Source: Xenoacremonium recifei (Eukaryota > Ascomycota > Sordariomycetes > Hypocreales > Nectriaceae). From it: 64,000 bases of DNA. A program made the position numbers and the translations under genes. Shown piece by piece: positions 46,852-57,670 of the stretch (position 1 is its first letter; the number at the start of each line of letters is the position of its first letter). The DNA lies in assembly GCA_012184525.1 (NCBI GenBank), contig WOFQ01000001.1, positions 1,984,001 through 2,048,000 of the forward strand, read 5' to 3'. The notes beneath the pieces were generated by a model. That model worked only from the letters and a program-made list of their open reading frames with translations. It did not search any database and was not told the origin of the DNA.

Positions 46852-49337
46852 ATGTTCGGTGGCCGCAAGTTCTCCATCAACCGCCATACCGGCGAGCCCA
46901 AGCCTCCGGGCCGTCGCTTCAGCTTCGGCGAGCCCTCGTCAAGCGGTAAGCAGCGGCCGATTCCCCTCTCTTTTCCTGTTCTTGCGTCTTCAGCTCTGTC
47001 TCTCGGGTACGCTGCCCAGAGGCCTCCTCATGAGAAGCCTCATTCAGCCCGGACCTCCCTCTTTGGGCATCACCAACGCCACCACTACCATACTTGCTCT
47101 CGCAGCCAACTCCCAGCTCCCCAATAGTCGCGCCAGCATGCTGCACGTTGCGCCGCCGCCGAATCCATCGTTGGTCCTCAACTGCCGCGATTTGCTTTTT
47201 GCCTCGCCTGAACCCCTCCCCTAAATCTCTAGCGAATACCCTGGCCACGCGCTGCAAATTGACCCCTCCAGCTCCATCCCCCACCCCACGTCATGCCCTG
47301 CTCTAGCGGCATTGCCCCTTTGGTACAGCTTCAGCTCCTGCTTGACCGAAAGCCTGATCGGGCATGGAGACTCTGAAGTTGCACATGCAGTGCTTGCTCT
47401 GAGCTGTGTTGGCCTCAGTAGAGCAAACAAGCCTCTTTCCCTGCAGTTTTGAGTCCGTTATAAAGCTCTTCCGCTGTGATTCTGCGCCTTGCACATCATG
47501 TCTTGGCATCGCCTCGGCCTCAGCTTTCCCGAAGCCCCTCCCTTCTGTCTTCATCATGACTTCTCCAGCCCACCCCATCACCACTTGTCATGACACAGAA
47601 GAACGAACGTTAACTCTTTCCACAGAGTTCCAGTCCAAGGTCCATCGCCAGTTCCGTAATGCCCACGAGGGCCACATGCCCCATGCCGGCCTCGACGCCA
47701 GCCGTTCCTCCACCGGTGTCATCTGGTGCACTGAGCGAGCCTCCGAATACGGCTTCCTCGAAGAGCCCGAGAAATGGGCCAACCTTGGTCAGGGTGCCCC
47801 CGAGGTCGAGGACGACATCGCCGGTTGCTTCCCCCGCCCCGATACCATCGACATCTCCATGGCCGGCCGCGAGTACGGCCCGACTGCCGGTATCAAGCCT
47901 CTGCGAGAGGCTGTCGCCAACCTCTACAACCACATGCACCGTCAGGGCAAGGACAGCAAGTACACTTGGGAGAACGTCGCCATCGTTCCCGGTGGCCGTG
48001 CCGGTCTTATCCGTATTGCCGCCGTCCTGGGCAACTCGTACCTTAGTTTCTTCTTGCCTGACTACACGGCTTACAACGAGATGCTGAGTCTGTTCAAGAA
48101 CGTGAGTCCGATCATAGTCCTAGTCCTCGAACATGGGCACACTCTATTCTATAGCATGTGCCTTGACTCTTTTTGAGGCGCAAATACTGACACGAGGCAA
48201 CCCAATTACAGTTCGCAGCCATCCCTGTGCCTCTCGCAGAGGCTGATGGCTATCACATCCACCCCGACAAGATCGCCGAGGAAATTGCCCGTGGCACGTC
48301 GGTCATCCTGACCTCCAACCCCCGAAACCCAACCGGTCGAGTTGTTGCCAACCCCGAGCTGGCTGAGATCCAGGACATCTGCCGTGGTCGAGCCACCCTG
48401 ATCAGCGATGAGTTCTACTCGGGCTACAACTACACCAGCAACTGCGATGGTACTACCATCTCGGCCGCCGAGAACATTGAGGATGTCGACGAGGACGATG
48501 TCCTGATCATCGATGGTCTCACTAAGCGATTCCGTCTTCCTGGATGGCGTATTGCCTGGATCTTGGGTCCCAAGGGTGAGTCAATCTCCTGATAGAAGAT
48601 GAAGAGCCGGAGCTGACAGTATCACGACAGAGTACATCAACGCGTATGTCACATGACAAACACCCCCCCTACGATCAAGACACTGACTGTAGACACAGCA
48701 TCGGCTCTTGCGGTAGCTACCTCGACGGTGGTGCCAACCATCCCTTCCAGGAGGCCGCTGTCCCTATGCTGGACATTGACCTTGTCCAAAACGAGATGGC
48801 TCACCTTCAGCGCCACTTCCGGGTTCGTATATGTATAATTCGTTCGAGGGCCGGTGACTGATGCATTGTTATACAGGACAAGCGTGATTACGTTGTTCGA
48901 CGTCTTCGAGAGATGGGCTTCGTCATCAAATACGTCCCCGACTCGACCTTCTACCTGTGAGTACGATCGTAATAGTCGTGATATGCCAAGATGCTAATGA
49001 GAATACTCGTAATAGTTGGCTCAACTTGGAGGGTCTCCCCGAGTCCATTGCCGACGGCCTGAACTTCTTCCAGGCCTGTCTGGAGGAGAAGGTCATCGTG
49101 GTGCCCGGCATCTTCTTCGACCTGAACCCCTCGCGCCGTCGTGATCTGTTTGACAGCCCTTGCCACCACTTCGTGCGGTTCTCGTACGGACCCAAGATGG
49201 ACGTGCTCAAGATGGGCCTAGATGGCATCGAGCGTGTTGTGCAAAAGTCAGTACCAATCTAACCTCGGGAAAAGATGGCAAAAAGGGGGAGACATGAAGG
49301 CTAACGCTCGACCCATAGGCACAAGAAGACTGCTTAA
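46852..49337 (+). CDS. PLP-dependent class I/II aminotransferase
   Basis: CDS join(46852..46945,47626..48101,48212..48575,48631..48643,48699..48822,48877..48956,49016..49246,49319..49337), 466 aa. Fold-type I pyridoxal-phosphate enzyme; the amino donor is not predictable. Active-site features seen are SNPRNPTGR (Asn226, Pro227), SDEFYSGY (Asp256, Tyr259), and DGLTKRFRLPGW with the Schiff-base Lys295, then SCGSYLDGGAN and a C-terminal carboxylate-binding Arg in HHFVRFSYG. A basic N-terminal extension (MFGGRKFSINRHTGEPKPPG) precedes the enzyme. The first intron is 680 bp, far longer than the other six (54-110 bp). Exon 4 is only 13 nt (encoding YIN and parts of its neighbours). The exon-5 acceptor is ambiguous between 48693 and 48699; the later site has the better branch distance and family spacing. 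The final exon is 19 nt and gives the HKKTA tail. Confidence 0.87.
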
Positions 49338-50420
49338 GCAAGCTGACCTGACTGAGACGTGGAGGGAGGGAGGTGGCGGCGCCTTTTCGCAGGGGGTGGA
49401 GCGGCGAGACTCTTATGGGTGGGGAGACGTTATAAGAGGGCGTCGGTCTCGGGGAGTTCATCGTGTGGCAACGTGCCAGTGCCAGGGCGGCCAGGGCTGG
49501 CTGACCTAGACCGGGCTATTGACGTGTGGCGTGGGATGACCTCGCGGTTAGAGCGTTTCGTAGGATATGAGTGCCTGTCCAAGGGCCAATTGGATCTTCG
49601 TCTGGATGTGACTGAGCCAAGACACCGTGACGCTTCAAGTGCCGGCCGACGCGCGGGACCTGTGAAGCCCGTGGACCCGGCCGTTCTCCTCCGTTACACT
49701 GCTTCGTATGTCCATGCGTGTACGTACGTATATGTAGATGTTCTGCGTGTGGCAGGTCCACATACGAGGATTATCAATGCTGACCGCGGAGGAGAGTGTG
49801 ACGGTGTCCCACCGCAGCAAGGGCAGAACCATGGAATAGCGAGATAGCGTCGGGGGCAGGCAGCGTGGGAACCGCGCCAGGAGTGGGTGATGGGTTGCAG
49901 TAGAGGCGCTCTTATCGGGCAGCTGCAGGCATGCATGCCGGCTGGAAGCCCACTTCCATTTGGTGATTATTACCACTTGTAATTTGGGGAGAGGGGTGTG
50001 CCCCCGTTCCCGTCACCTTCAGCTCCCCGAGCCGAGTCAAGCAAACCCTGTCGGGACTTTTCCGAGGGGCCAGGGTCGAGGAATCTATTACGGCAGAGAG
50101 CGCGTGGTGCGGCGCAAAGAAGGGCTGGGTTCGCGATTACGCCATCGGCCTGGTCGTAGATCAGGATCTGGCTGTGTGCGGAAAGCAGGAGAAAGACGCG
50201 ATGCTGGGCTGGCTGGCTGGCTGAAGCGGGAAAGGCGGGCGTGGCAGGGCCCCGTCCTGGCGCGCCAAGTGGAGTTGGTTTCGGGGAGTTCGTTCGACGA
50301 CGGTTGAAGGCTGCCTGCCCTGGTTTTTTTTTCCCTCCCGTCGTTTTCATTTCGCTGCCGATGTCTGAGTTAGGCCAGTCGCCCACGCCCCCTGAAGATA
50401 TCGCTCATTTGACTCAGAGA
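49338..50420. other. intergenic, 1.1 kb
   Basis: 3' region of the aminotransferase and the promoter of the small mitochondrial-type protein gene. A GGCT tandem repeat sits at 50203-50222. No gene was recognised. Confidence 0.6.
50203..50222. repeat. tandem GGCT repeat
   Basis: Successive GCTGG units in the promoter or leader of the next gene, about 200 bp before its start. Confidence 0.75.
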
Positions 50421-50810
50421 ATGCCGCTGCTGCGCGCCGTTAGTCCACGCGCCGCCGCCATCACAGCGCTGGCCCGGAGGAGAGCCTACGCGACGACGAC
50501 GAGCTCCAACAACAGCAGCGACTCGCCCTCTACGCCCGCAGACAACAGGGGCGATGGCGTGACGCGCGCCCTGCCGGGACCCCGCTCAGCAGCAGCGGTG
50601 CAAGACGGGGAGACACCTGCACCAACAACCCTGCGCGTCGGGGAGTCTCTCAAGCTGGACGCCATGGGCCCGCTCGTGGTCAACGTCGACGGGTCGGTGG
50701 CGCGCGTCGCCAACTGGGCGGAGATGACGCCGGCCGAGAGGGAGGGGACGCTGCGGGTGCTGGCGAGGAGGAATCGGGAGAGGTTGGACGCGCTGAAGAA
50801 GGGGGAGTGA
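50421..50810 (+). CDS. small protein with mitochondrial targeting sequence
   Basis: Single exon, 129 aa from the ATG at 50421. An in-frame ATG at 50361 would add 20 residues (MSELGQSPTPPEDIAHLTQR). The start at 50421 gives a typical mitochondrial presequence (MPLLRAVSPRAAAITALARR) rich in Arg and Ala and free of acids, ending near RAYATTT. A disordered middle follows, then a conserved-looking 50-residue end: MGPLVVNVDGSVARVANWAE followed by MTPAEREGTLRVLARRNRER. I recall similar ends in other small fungal mitochondrial proteins of unknown role, but cannot name a family. The longer start could give a cytosolic form by alternative initiation. Confidence 0.75.
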   Translation: MPLLRAVSPRAAAITALARRRAYATTTSSNNSSDSPSTPADNRGDGVTRALPGPRSAAAVQDGETPAPTTLRVGESLKLDAMGPLVVNVDGSVARVANWAEMTPAEREGTLRVLARRNRERLDALKKGE

Positions 50811-51487
50811 GTGAGGTGGCCCTTTTTGCTGGGCTTTGAATTGTCGTTTGGTGAGGTTGATTTAGGTGGGAGGCTGGCAGGAGGAAACAGAACGGGTTTG
50901 GGGCTACTTGGAGATGCTAGAGGTGGAAGGAGCGATCGCATACAAACACCATTTCGCGGGGGGATTGCTCATAGCCTCGCGCATGATCACGAAAGCTTGG
51001 TCGCCAAGACTGCATACTATTGCGTGCGAATTAAAAATCAAATGGTTCTGTCAATGGCATTTTGACAGCAAAATGATTTGATAAGCAAATACTGAACTCT
51101 CAACTGTCTGTCTGAAGTAGGATCGAGACTCAGATGCATCAGCCTACTCTGAGGTCGATACTCTGCTCTACGAGATCCTTCGCGCGCTTCTGTCCGCGAC
51201 ATGTCCAACACCAAACTCGCCTGCCTCCGCCTCTTCTATGTCTCTGAAAATACCATCAAGTGCCACTCCATATAATTCAAACAAATAAACGCCCACCCAG
51301 CCGATCCAGCCTTCCAGACAGATATAAACGCCGCCACCGTTCATGAGAAGATTCCTCCCATATGTGTGTTGCGCGTGTATTTGTGGTGCCATTAGACATC
51401 GTCATCGCATGGATATAAAAATCAAAGAAAATCTTGTAGTCGTCGATAGATGTTTGCTTTTTTATGTTTTTGTTTCTTTTGTCAACA
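50811..51487. other. intergenic between convergent genes
   Basis: 3' regions of the small mitochondrial-type gene (+) and the bZIP gene (-). AT-richer, with no recognised feature. Confidence 0.6.
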
Positions 51488-53111
51488 TCACCGTGACTCT
51501 TCCTTGACGGAGGTATCTTGTTTCGACTCAGAGCTCTTCTTTGAGGCAGCCTGCTTCGATGCAAACTCCTTCCACAGAGTGACAATGTCGTCGTTGCCCT
51601 CATTCTTCTCAACCAAGAGGCCCTTCAGCCACTTGTTCTCCATCTCGAGTTGCGTCACCTTGGACTCGAGCGAGCTGACCTTGTCTTGGAGGTCCTTGGC
51701 CGACTTCTCCAGAGCCTGCTCTCGCTGCTTCTTCTTGATTCGGAAACGTGCGCTAGCAGCAGTATTGCGTCGTCGCTTATCCTCCTCAGCTGCGTGGCGC
51801 GAAGCCTCTTCAAAGTTGATGGGGTGGCCGCCGTTGACACCATCCTTGGCCTTGGCGGCAGGTCGGGGCGCAGGCTGGGCAAAGTGCTGGTGCTGCTGAG
51901 GGGGGATCTGAGAGTAGACGGTGGAAGGGTTGGGCAGAGGCTGGAAGTTCTGGCTGCCATCTGCGAATCCGTTTAGGGGGGTAGGAGGATAGGCAGTGGC
52001 GAAGTCTGTGAAGTTGAAGTCACCTGCCATCGTTTGGTGGTCAGCGAAAGCCGCGATAAGTCAAATATCATGACCAGGCGAAAAAATAATAAAAGTGCGA
52101 TGCCAGGTCGAACCCGGTGATGATGTGGGAAAAAGAAGCTAGGGAAGACGATAATCGAGCGTTGAAGCAAAGACCCCCAAGACTGGAGAAACCTGCTTGT
52201 ACGCCTTGGGAAATGGGCTTGGTCCTCGCGACCGGGGGGGAAGAGGGGGATGGGGTGCTCATGAATGTCGTGATCGGCGACCGGTAAATCACGAGGAATT
52301 GCACCATCGCAACAAGTCGTCGTCACTCAACCACTCAACGTCGCCCATGCGCTCCTAGCGGGCCACCCTCGAGCAAGCCCGCATGCTGAGACAGCTCGTC
52401 CCCAATGGCAGAAGGCCATGCGGAGGCTAGGGAAGGCAGGGGAGGAGGGGAGACGGGGAGTCCAAGGTGTGGACGGGTAAGGATAAGGGTAGGGGAGGGA
52501 ATCAAGGAGGGTCGACTCGGAGAGATAGTGGGGGTACAATGAGGAGACGGGGAGTCCAAGTCGATAGTGTCGAGGGGCTGGTGGTGGAGGGTTCGTTTGA
52601 TTTGAGTCCCCGTCACTGACCAACCAGGCGAGGGCTTCGTGTCGAGGCTATTGCCGACCACTTGGTCTGGCATGCGAGCGACATCGCCTGAGGCGTTCGG
52701 CCGAGGGTGAGAGAGGGAAGGGATCAGGGGTAAGGGTCCTGCAAAGTGGCAGAGCGTCGGGGAGTTCGAATGGGTAGGCAGAGAAGGCAGAGAGAAGGAT
52801 GACTTTCACTCACCCGACAAGTTGAAGTCCATGCTCAGGTCGCCCATAACAGACTGGGCCGGGGTCATCTCCTCCGGGGTCGTAGCCGCAGCCGTGGTGG
52901 GCGTGGCATCGACATCGACCTTCACGGGCTGCGCCTGGTAATCCGTGTTCTGGCCCGTCTCGAAATCGAAGAACTGGGTGTTGGTGAAGAGCGCAAGGTC
53001 GTCCTCGCCCATGTCGAAGCTTTCGTTGGTGGCTTCCTCGGGGTTGATGGCGTTGAGGTTGCGGATGTACTGCGACACGTTGGGGCCGCGGCGGCCGTTG
53101 TAGTTGGACAT
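51488..53111 (-). CDS. cys-3: bZIP transcription factor of the CYS-3/MetR (sulphur regulator) type
   Basis: CDS complement(join(51488..52023,52814..53111)), 277 aa. Nuclear activator; relatives of this bZIP type switch on sulphur-assimilation genes when sulphur is limiting. The N-terminus MSNYNGRRGPNVSQYIRNLN resembles fungal MetR proteins and is followed by an acidic segment (DMGEDDLALFTNTQFFDFE). The basic region is at about 181-200 (DKRRRNTAASARFRIKKKQR) and the leucine zipper at about 207-235 ends ENKWLKGLLVEKN. The tail is Lys/Ser-rich. The 790-bp intron 52024-52813 (GTGAGT...GCAG) joins FNLSG to DFNFTDF in frame. An ATG at 52030, just before the acceptor and in frame with exon 2, could start a shorter 180-aa form (MAGDFNFTDF...). 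The bZIP call is certain; the sulphur role is inferred from family resemblance. Confidence 0.85.
52449..52560. repeat. 18-bp direct repeat inside the bZIP intron
   Basis: GGAGACGGGGAGTCCAAG occurs at 52449-52466 and again at 52543-52560, 94 bp apart. Both copies are within the long intron of the bZIP gene. Confidence 0.85.
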
Positions 53112-55662
53112 CTTGGACAAATCCGCGCAATTCCTCTTTTCTGTGATTTTTTGCCCTCTTGATTTCTGAAGATAAATCCCTCCTCTTGCTTTTGAGTTGT
53201 CGCAGAGATGAAGGTGATGCCTCGCTGACGCTTTCGGAACAAAGAACTCGGCTTGATCACTAATGAAGGAGCGGGGTTTGTGCTGCGGCGGGACAATTCT
53301 GTCGCCTGCGGATGACTCGAAGGGCGTCGAGGGCGTCGGAAACGGTCGCTGGGGAAATGCCGGATAAAAAGTCGATGCGAGAGCCTCAATCCGTGATGGA
53401 AGATGCCCTGCGATGCTGGTCGTCGGTTTGTCGTCAAGTCGTGTCGACAGCGTCTCGTTGTTGTGGATGATGGATGGCGGAGGGAAAGGAATTCGTTGTG
53501 GCAGGAAGGCCCTTTACCTTAGGTTTTCCAGTGGGGTCGGCGCCCTGTGAAGCGCAGTTCCAGCGGCGTGTTTAGCACTCACCAGGTTCCAGGTTAGCCT
53601 TAGGTAGCCTCCACTGCTAAGAACCCAGTGCGCCTCCTCAGTGCGAGTAGGGTCCGATTGCTGCCGATGGTGGATGAGAGCATTACTGGAAGTGGGCTGT
53701 GAAGGGCCTCCATCCCACCAAACCCGAACGAGTAGCAGTCTGACTGCCGTGGTCCAGGCCCGGTGACTCTGGATCTGCTGAGAAATCAACCTGGCGCGCA
53801 AGTACCCCTCTTTGTCCTCCCGGTCGCTGCCCCCACGTTCGTCTGCAGCATCTCCTGTCACGCTGTCCAAACACAGTCAAAAGTCTCGTTGACACTCTGG
53901 GCTAAGCGTGAGTCTCACGCCTTCAATGACACCATGTAAAAGGCGCAACGCATTGCTCCTTTGTCGAGAGGTGATGCTATACGAAACGGACCTCATTGAC
54001 GGAGCGGTACAGTATGGTAGAGTGCCGGTCTGCCGCTTAGAGCACGATCCCCCGATGAAAAGTGGCGGGCGATTCACGTGAAGCGGACTGGTACGTACTG
54101 TGTGACGCCTGTTCAGATGCCGAACCCCCGCGGCCCATGAATCATCCATCCATCCGCTGAACGCCGGAAGTATTCCAGTGCGCGCAAGGCGCTGTAAATC
54201 CGGGAGCAAACCCTCCATTGATCAAAGACGTCAGTCTGTCCTCGGCAAAAGCCAGGTCTTCCCCCACCCTTCGTACAAGTACAACCGATGGCTTCAACGT
54301 AGTATACGGAGCACACAGAACGGTTCGTCATCTCTCCAAGTCAAGGGAGGGGTAGGCCTCATTCCGCGTCTTCATCACGATGCACCTATTACCCTTGCCC
54401 CTGCTCCCATGTGCTCCGAGAGTTCTACTCTGTAAACTCTGCTCCCTGCAGGACTTCTTCGAGGTCTCACATCTTTGTGCGCCAGTGACTTAAAATCGTT
54501 ACAGTTCCCGGTTGGTGGTGGCGTGTGGACGATAAACATGGCTTTATTACCGTCTTCATTCCCTCCGACGCGTTCGTGGGATGATCCTTCAAAAGCAACG
54601 TGCCCCGGAATTTGCTCCCAGGCCCCTGGAATCGCCCTCTGTGCCTGTGAGACAGAGCCGACGCAATCATGGCGTCCACCAACAGCACGCCCTTCCATGC
54701 CCTTCGCCAGCCAACCAGATCAACTCCCCGGACACTGGCGCATCTGCCGGTTCCAGGATTAGATCTGCGCTCGCAAGGGCGGTGCGCCGTGTCCGGGGGC
54801 CCTGGCCGCGCTCAGAGGACCCTGCAAATCACTTCTCAATGCTAAAGATCATCCATCATCATGAGTGGCACTTTAATGTTCGTAGTTTACTGTACCGTCA
54901 GCAGTATGCCGCCAAATCAAGAGCGATTTTTCGCTCTCCCTCGCTAGAGTGCTCTCATGTTCTCCTCGGCGCCGTCTCCCAATTTGCGTTTGGCGCCTCT
55001 GGCCTTTCTGGAACAGCCCAAGGCTCGGTGGAGATTCGCCGGGTCCTCCGAAGCCACGACGGCAAAGTTCCGGCGTTCCCAACAATTCAAGCCTGAGGCC
55101 CCGGCTTGCGATTAAAGCTTGACAAACTGTATATATTTATAGATAACTTTCGCGATGACCTCAAGGGCTCTGATGAAGGCCTACCCAAGAGGGGAGTGAG
55201 AGGAGAAATCTCGGATAAATATTAGTCCGACCCGAATAACGAGTCATCCGGTCCGAAGAGTCAGCTGCCCGCCATTAGCCCCATCAACCAATCAGCTAGA
55301 AGATGCTGACTTTGACTGAATATCAAGACTTAATATTGATGACTAAATAGCATGCCTTGCAATTCAATTCAAACAAGCCGGCCGAAGGGCGGCTTGAGCT
55401 TGGATTGTTGGGAGCGCTGCTGCGAACGAATGCTACGTGGTGCACCGCCAGACAAAGTGAGCTCCGCTCACGTGACCCCATGGACTCACGCGTAACAAAC
55501 TGACGCCTAGGTACCTATATAAGTCAGTAGCCTTCCACCAGCAAGTCAATCCCTCATACCAAGCTGCGCACAAGTGCGAAGCCCCTTGTTCCTACTATCA
55601 CAGCTCGCACACTCCTCCTCGGCCGCCAACTCTTTACATGCAAAAGGCTGCTAGAAGCCACA
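53112..55662. other. 2.5-kb intergenic region, bZIP promoter and accessory-like stretch
   Basis: The first kilobase is the presumed bZIP promoter and leader. From about 55100 the sequence turns AT-rich, with an imperfect hairpin at 55374-55396 (10-bp arms, one mismatch, GAA loop) and a TATA box at 55516. No gene was recognised. Confidence 0.55.
55516..55523 (+). promoter_or_regulatory. TATA box of the nucleotidyltransferase-like gene
   Basis: TATATAAG, 140-147 bp upstream of the ATG at 55663 and 115-122 bp upstream of an earlier out-of-frame ATG at 55638. Confidence 0.5.
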
Positions 55663-56692
55663 ATGATGAAGCGGAATATTTTCAGGCTATACGGTTCTGA
55701 AGCGCGGCATCTTGCCCCCAAAAAAAACCGGCTACTTCCTTGCCCAATTTCATTCTATCAAGCATATCACAGCAGTGCTTTGATGATGAGCAATATCTGG
55801 ATGTCGAAAAGTGCGATACGCAAAGATCCCGTTGCTCGACAGGGTGTCACAATAGATCTGAAGCCCTTTGCTCAAGAGGGCTACTCCATCAAACTCTGCG
55901 AGGATGTTGCCGCAGCTCTAAATAGAGCCGGTGTCGAGAATATCCTTTGGGGATCGCATCTGCTAGCAGCATATACAATTCCCATTATTCTCGAGGTAAA
56001 CCATCCCTCGCCTAATCTTAATCTCATTTACTAATGCCTATTGGCTTAAGGAGCTCTGTTTTGCAGTACCCGATTCCCAGCTTCAGAGAGGGGTCACTGC
56101 TCTGAAAGAAAGCGGCCTTGAAGTATGTCAGGACAAGACCTGCCCCAAGTTCATCCAGGCAGAGACCAAATGGGAACAGTCATTCAATAATCCACCGGTG
56201 CACTTTCATTTAGAAAGAAGCATCTCGCAAGAGTCAAAGCACTGGAACACCCTACAGCTTTATACTACCGAGGACGTCTTATGGGAGCTGCCCGTTGGTA
56301 AAGGCGTTGATTTCACCGATGGTCCGTCCAATAATATCATCTTTGCTAACGATCCCAGTCTACGCGCTGGAGCTCCTCTCGAAGGATGGGGTCGTTTCCC
56401 TGGCCGCAAGACGCCAGTACGAATTCCAACCTGGCATCGATATGTTGAGGCGCTTATTCTCAACGCCATAGCTTCAGAGCAATTGTCTTCTTCACTGGGC
56501 GGCTGGAAAGGAGAATTATCATACATAATTGATCTAGGGAATCAAGATAAACTAGGCCATCCATCTTTCACACAGATGCTCAACAACTGGTTTTGTCCGA
56601 GTACTACGTCCAAGGAGGCAACGGCTGTTGCTAAAGAGGTACTAAGTCGAAGGACCTACCGAATTCGACCGCGTCCATCCCTTAAGATATAA
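55663..56692 (+). CDS. fungal nucleotidyltransferase-like hypothetical protein
   Basis: CDS join(55663..55995,56051..56692), up to 324 aa. It resembles a large family of fungal hypothetical proteins that is often expanded and variable in Pezizomycotina, with an N-terminal nucleotidyltransferase-like fold. Recognisable blocks are the region ending VENILWGSHLLAAYTIPIIL, joined by splicing to ELCFAVPDSQLQRGVTALKE, then VHFHLERS, a VLWELP block, and NIIFANDPSLR followed by WGRFPGRKTPVRIPTW. The intron 55996-56050 (GTAAAC...TTAAG, branch ACTAAT) is phase 0. The start is uncertain. An ATG at 55638 opens a 20-codon ORF overlapping the 55663 start, and MMSNIWMSKS at 55783 is a credible alternative start. 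The active-site Asp pair of true nucleotidyltransferases is not clear, so activity is doubtful. Base composition is more AT-rich than in the housekeeping genes. Confidence 0.65.
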
Positions 56693-57670
56693 TGTTGGGG
56701 ATGGGGGACAAGCTGACAGACACGCAATTGCTACTAATTGTCTCCAGGAGAATGAGGGGTCATTCGAGAATGGATTCGTGAGATCAAGATACCTTCAGTC
56801 GTGTGGTTTCGCAGACCATTTAACTGGGCACTGTGTACTACTGGTTTGTCGAGGACTCATATGCCATTCCAGTTGGTCAGGTCAGAATTGGACCGCAATA
56901 TAGTATACGATATAGGAATCCGGAGCAGCATGAACCGTTTGGTTGGACATTTTATCTTTGGCCCTGTCCCCAATCAGACCAGTACAAGCTCCCTACTCCG
57001 TACAGACCAGATTGACGCATACTGTACCCCGTAGTACCAGGTGCGAACAGACTACTTCTACCAAAGGCTCTCCGCGCTGACAGCACAGTTCAGATCGCTC
57101 CACGCGATACACAATAAGGTAGCTGAGCAATCAAGCAATCAACTCCAGAGCTTGGCCGAGTCCGATAGGTACGTACCTCTCCGTTCATAACCCATCTCGG
57201 CGAGGGTCATGCCACACATGCAGCGGCCAGTGTCGGCAGTCACGGTGTCGAAGTGGTTATCAAGTAGACGGCATCACCACTTTGGAATCAATCTGGGGAC
57301 TTGCATTGTCTGTGTCAAAGGGCGTAGAATCCTGGATCTCCGTAAGAGGCTGGAACAGAGGTGCTTTCAAACAGATCTAGCCTCCATTTTTTTGACCAGA
57401 TCACATGATCAATCACGTGGGAGCCCTACCTTTACCGGGTACCCTCGATCTGGTCTGTCTCTGCTGAGTCATCGGCTTGGTGGCCATAGCGACGCGTTTC
57501 GCGTCCGGTCCATAGCAACTCCCATGTCTAAATTTGGCTCTGCGGGGCAGCCTCGCCGTCCATCGACAGCCTTGTCTAGCCACTTTGTTGTTATTGTTGA
57601 TGGAGTCTTAATCAGACGTCCTCACTGACTTCGTCGCTACCTCGATCCTTGTTTCTACCCTTCTTCCGTC
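56693..57670. other. intergenic, with a possible gene remnant
   Basis: 3' region of the nucleotidyltransferase-like gene and promoter of the CENP-N gene. Two CACGTG/CACATG-type sites lie near 57402-57420. The possible remnant at 56833-57015 is listed separately. Confidence 0.5.
56833..57015 (+). pseudogene. possible coding remnant or unassigned exon
   Basis: A 60-codon frame to TGA that is rich in Tyr, Trp and Pro (WFVEDSYAIPVGQVRIGPQY ... PFGWTFYLWPCP) and reads like part of a folded protein. It is closed by a stop just upstream, while the preceding coding-like text (IREIKIPSVVWFRRPFNWAL) is in another frame, which suggests a frameshifted fragment or an exon whose splicing I could not resolve. 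No family was recognised. Confidence 0.25.

Noticed and set aside
52101..52120. GGTCGAACCC resembling a tRNA B box
   Set aside because: No matching A box or cloverleaf stems at the required distance, and the site is inside the bZIP intron.
55201..55400. AT-rich stretch with repeated-looking GTCCG/TCATCC elements considered as a transposon terminal repeat
   Set aside because: No matching inverted copy was found downstream and no transposase was recognised nearby, so only the small hairpin at 55374-55396 stands.
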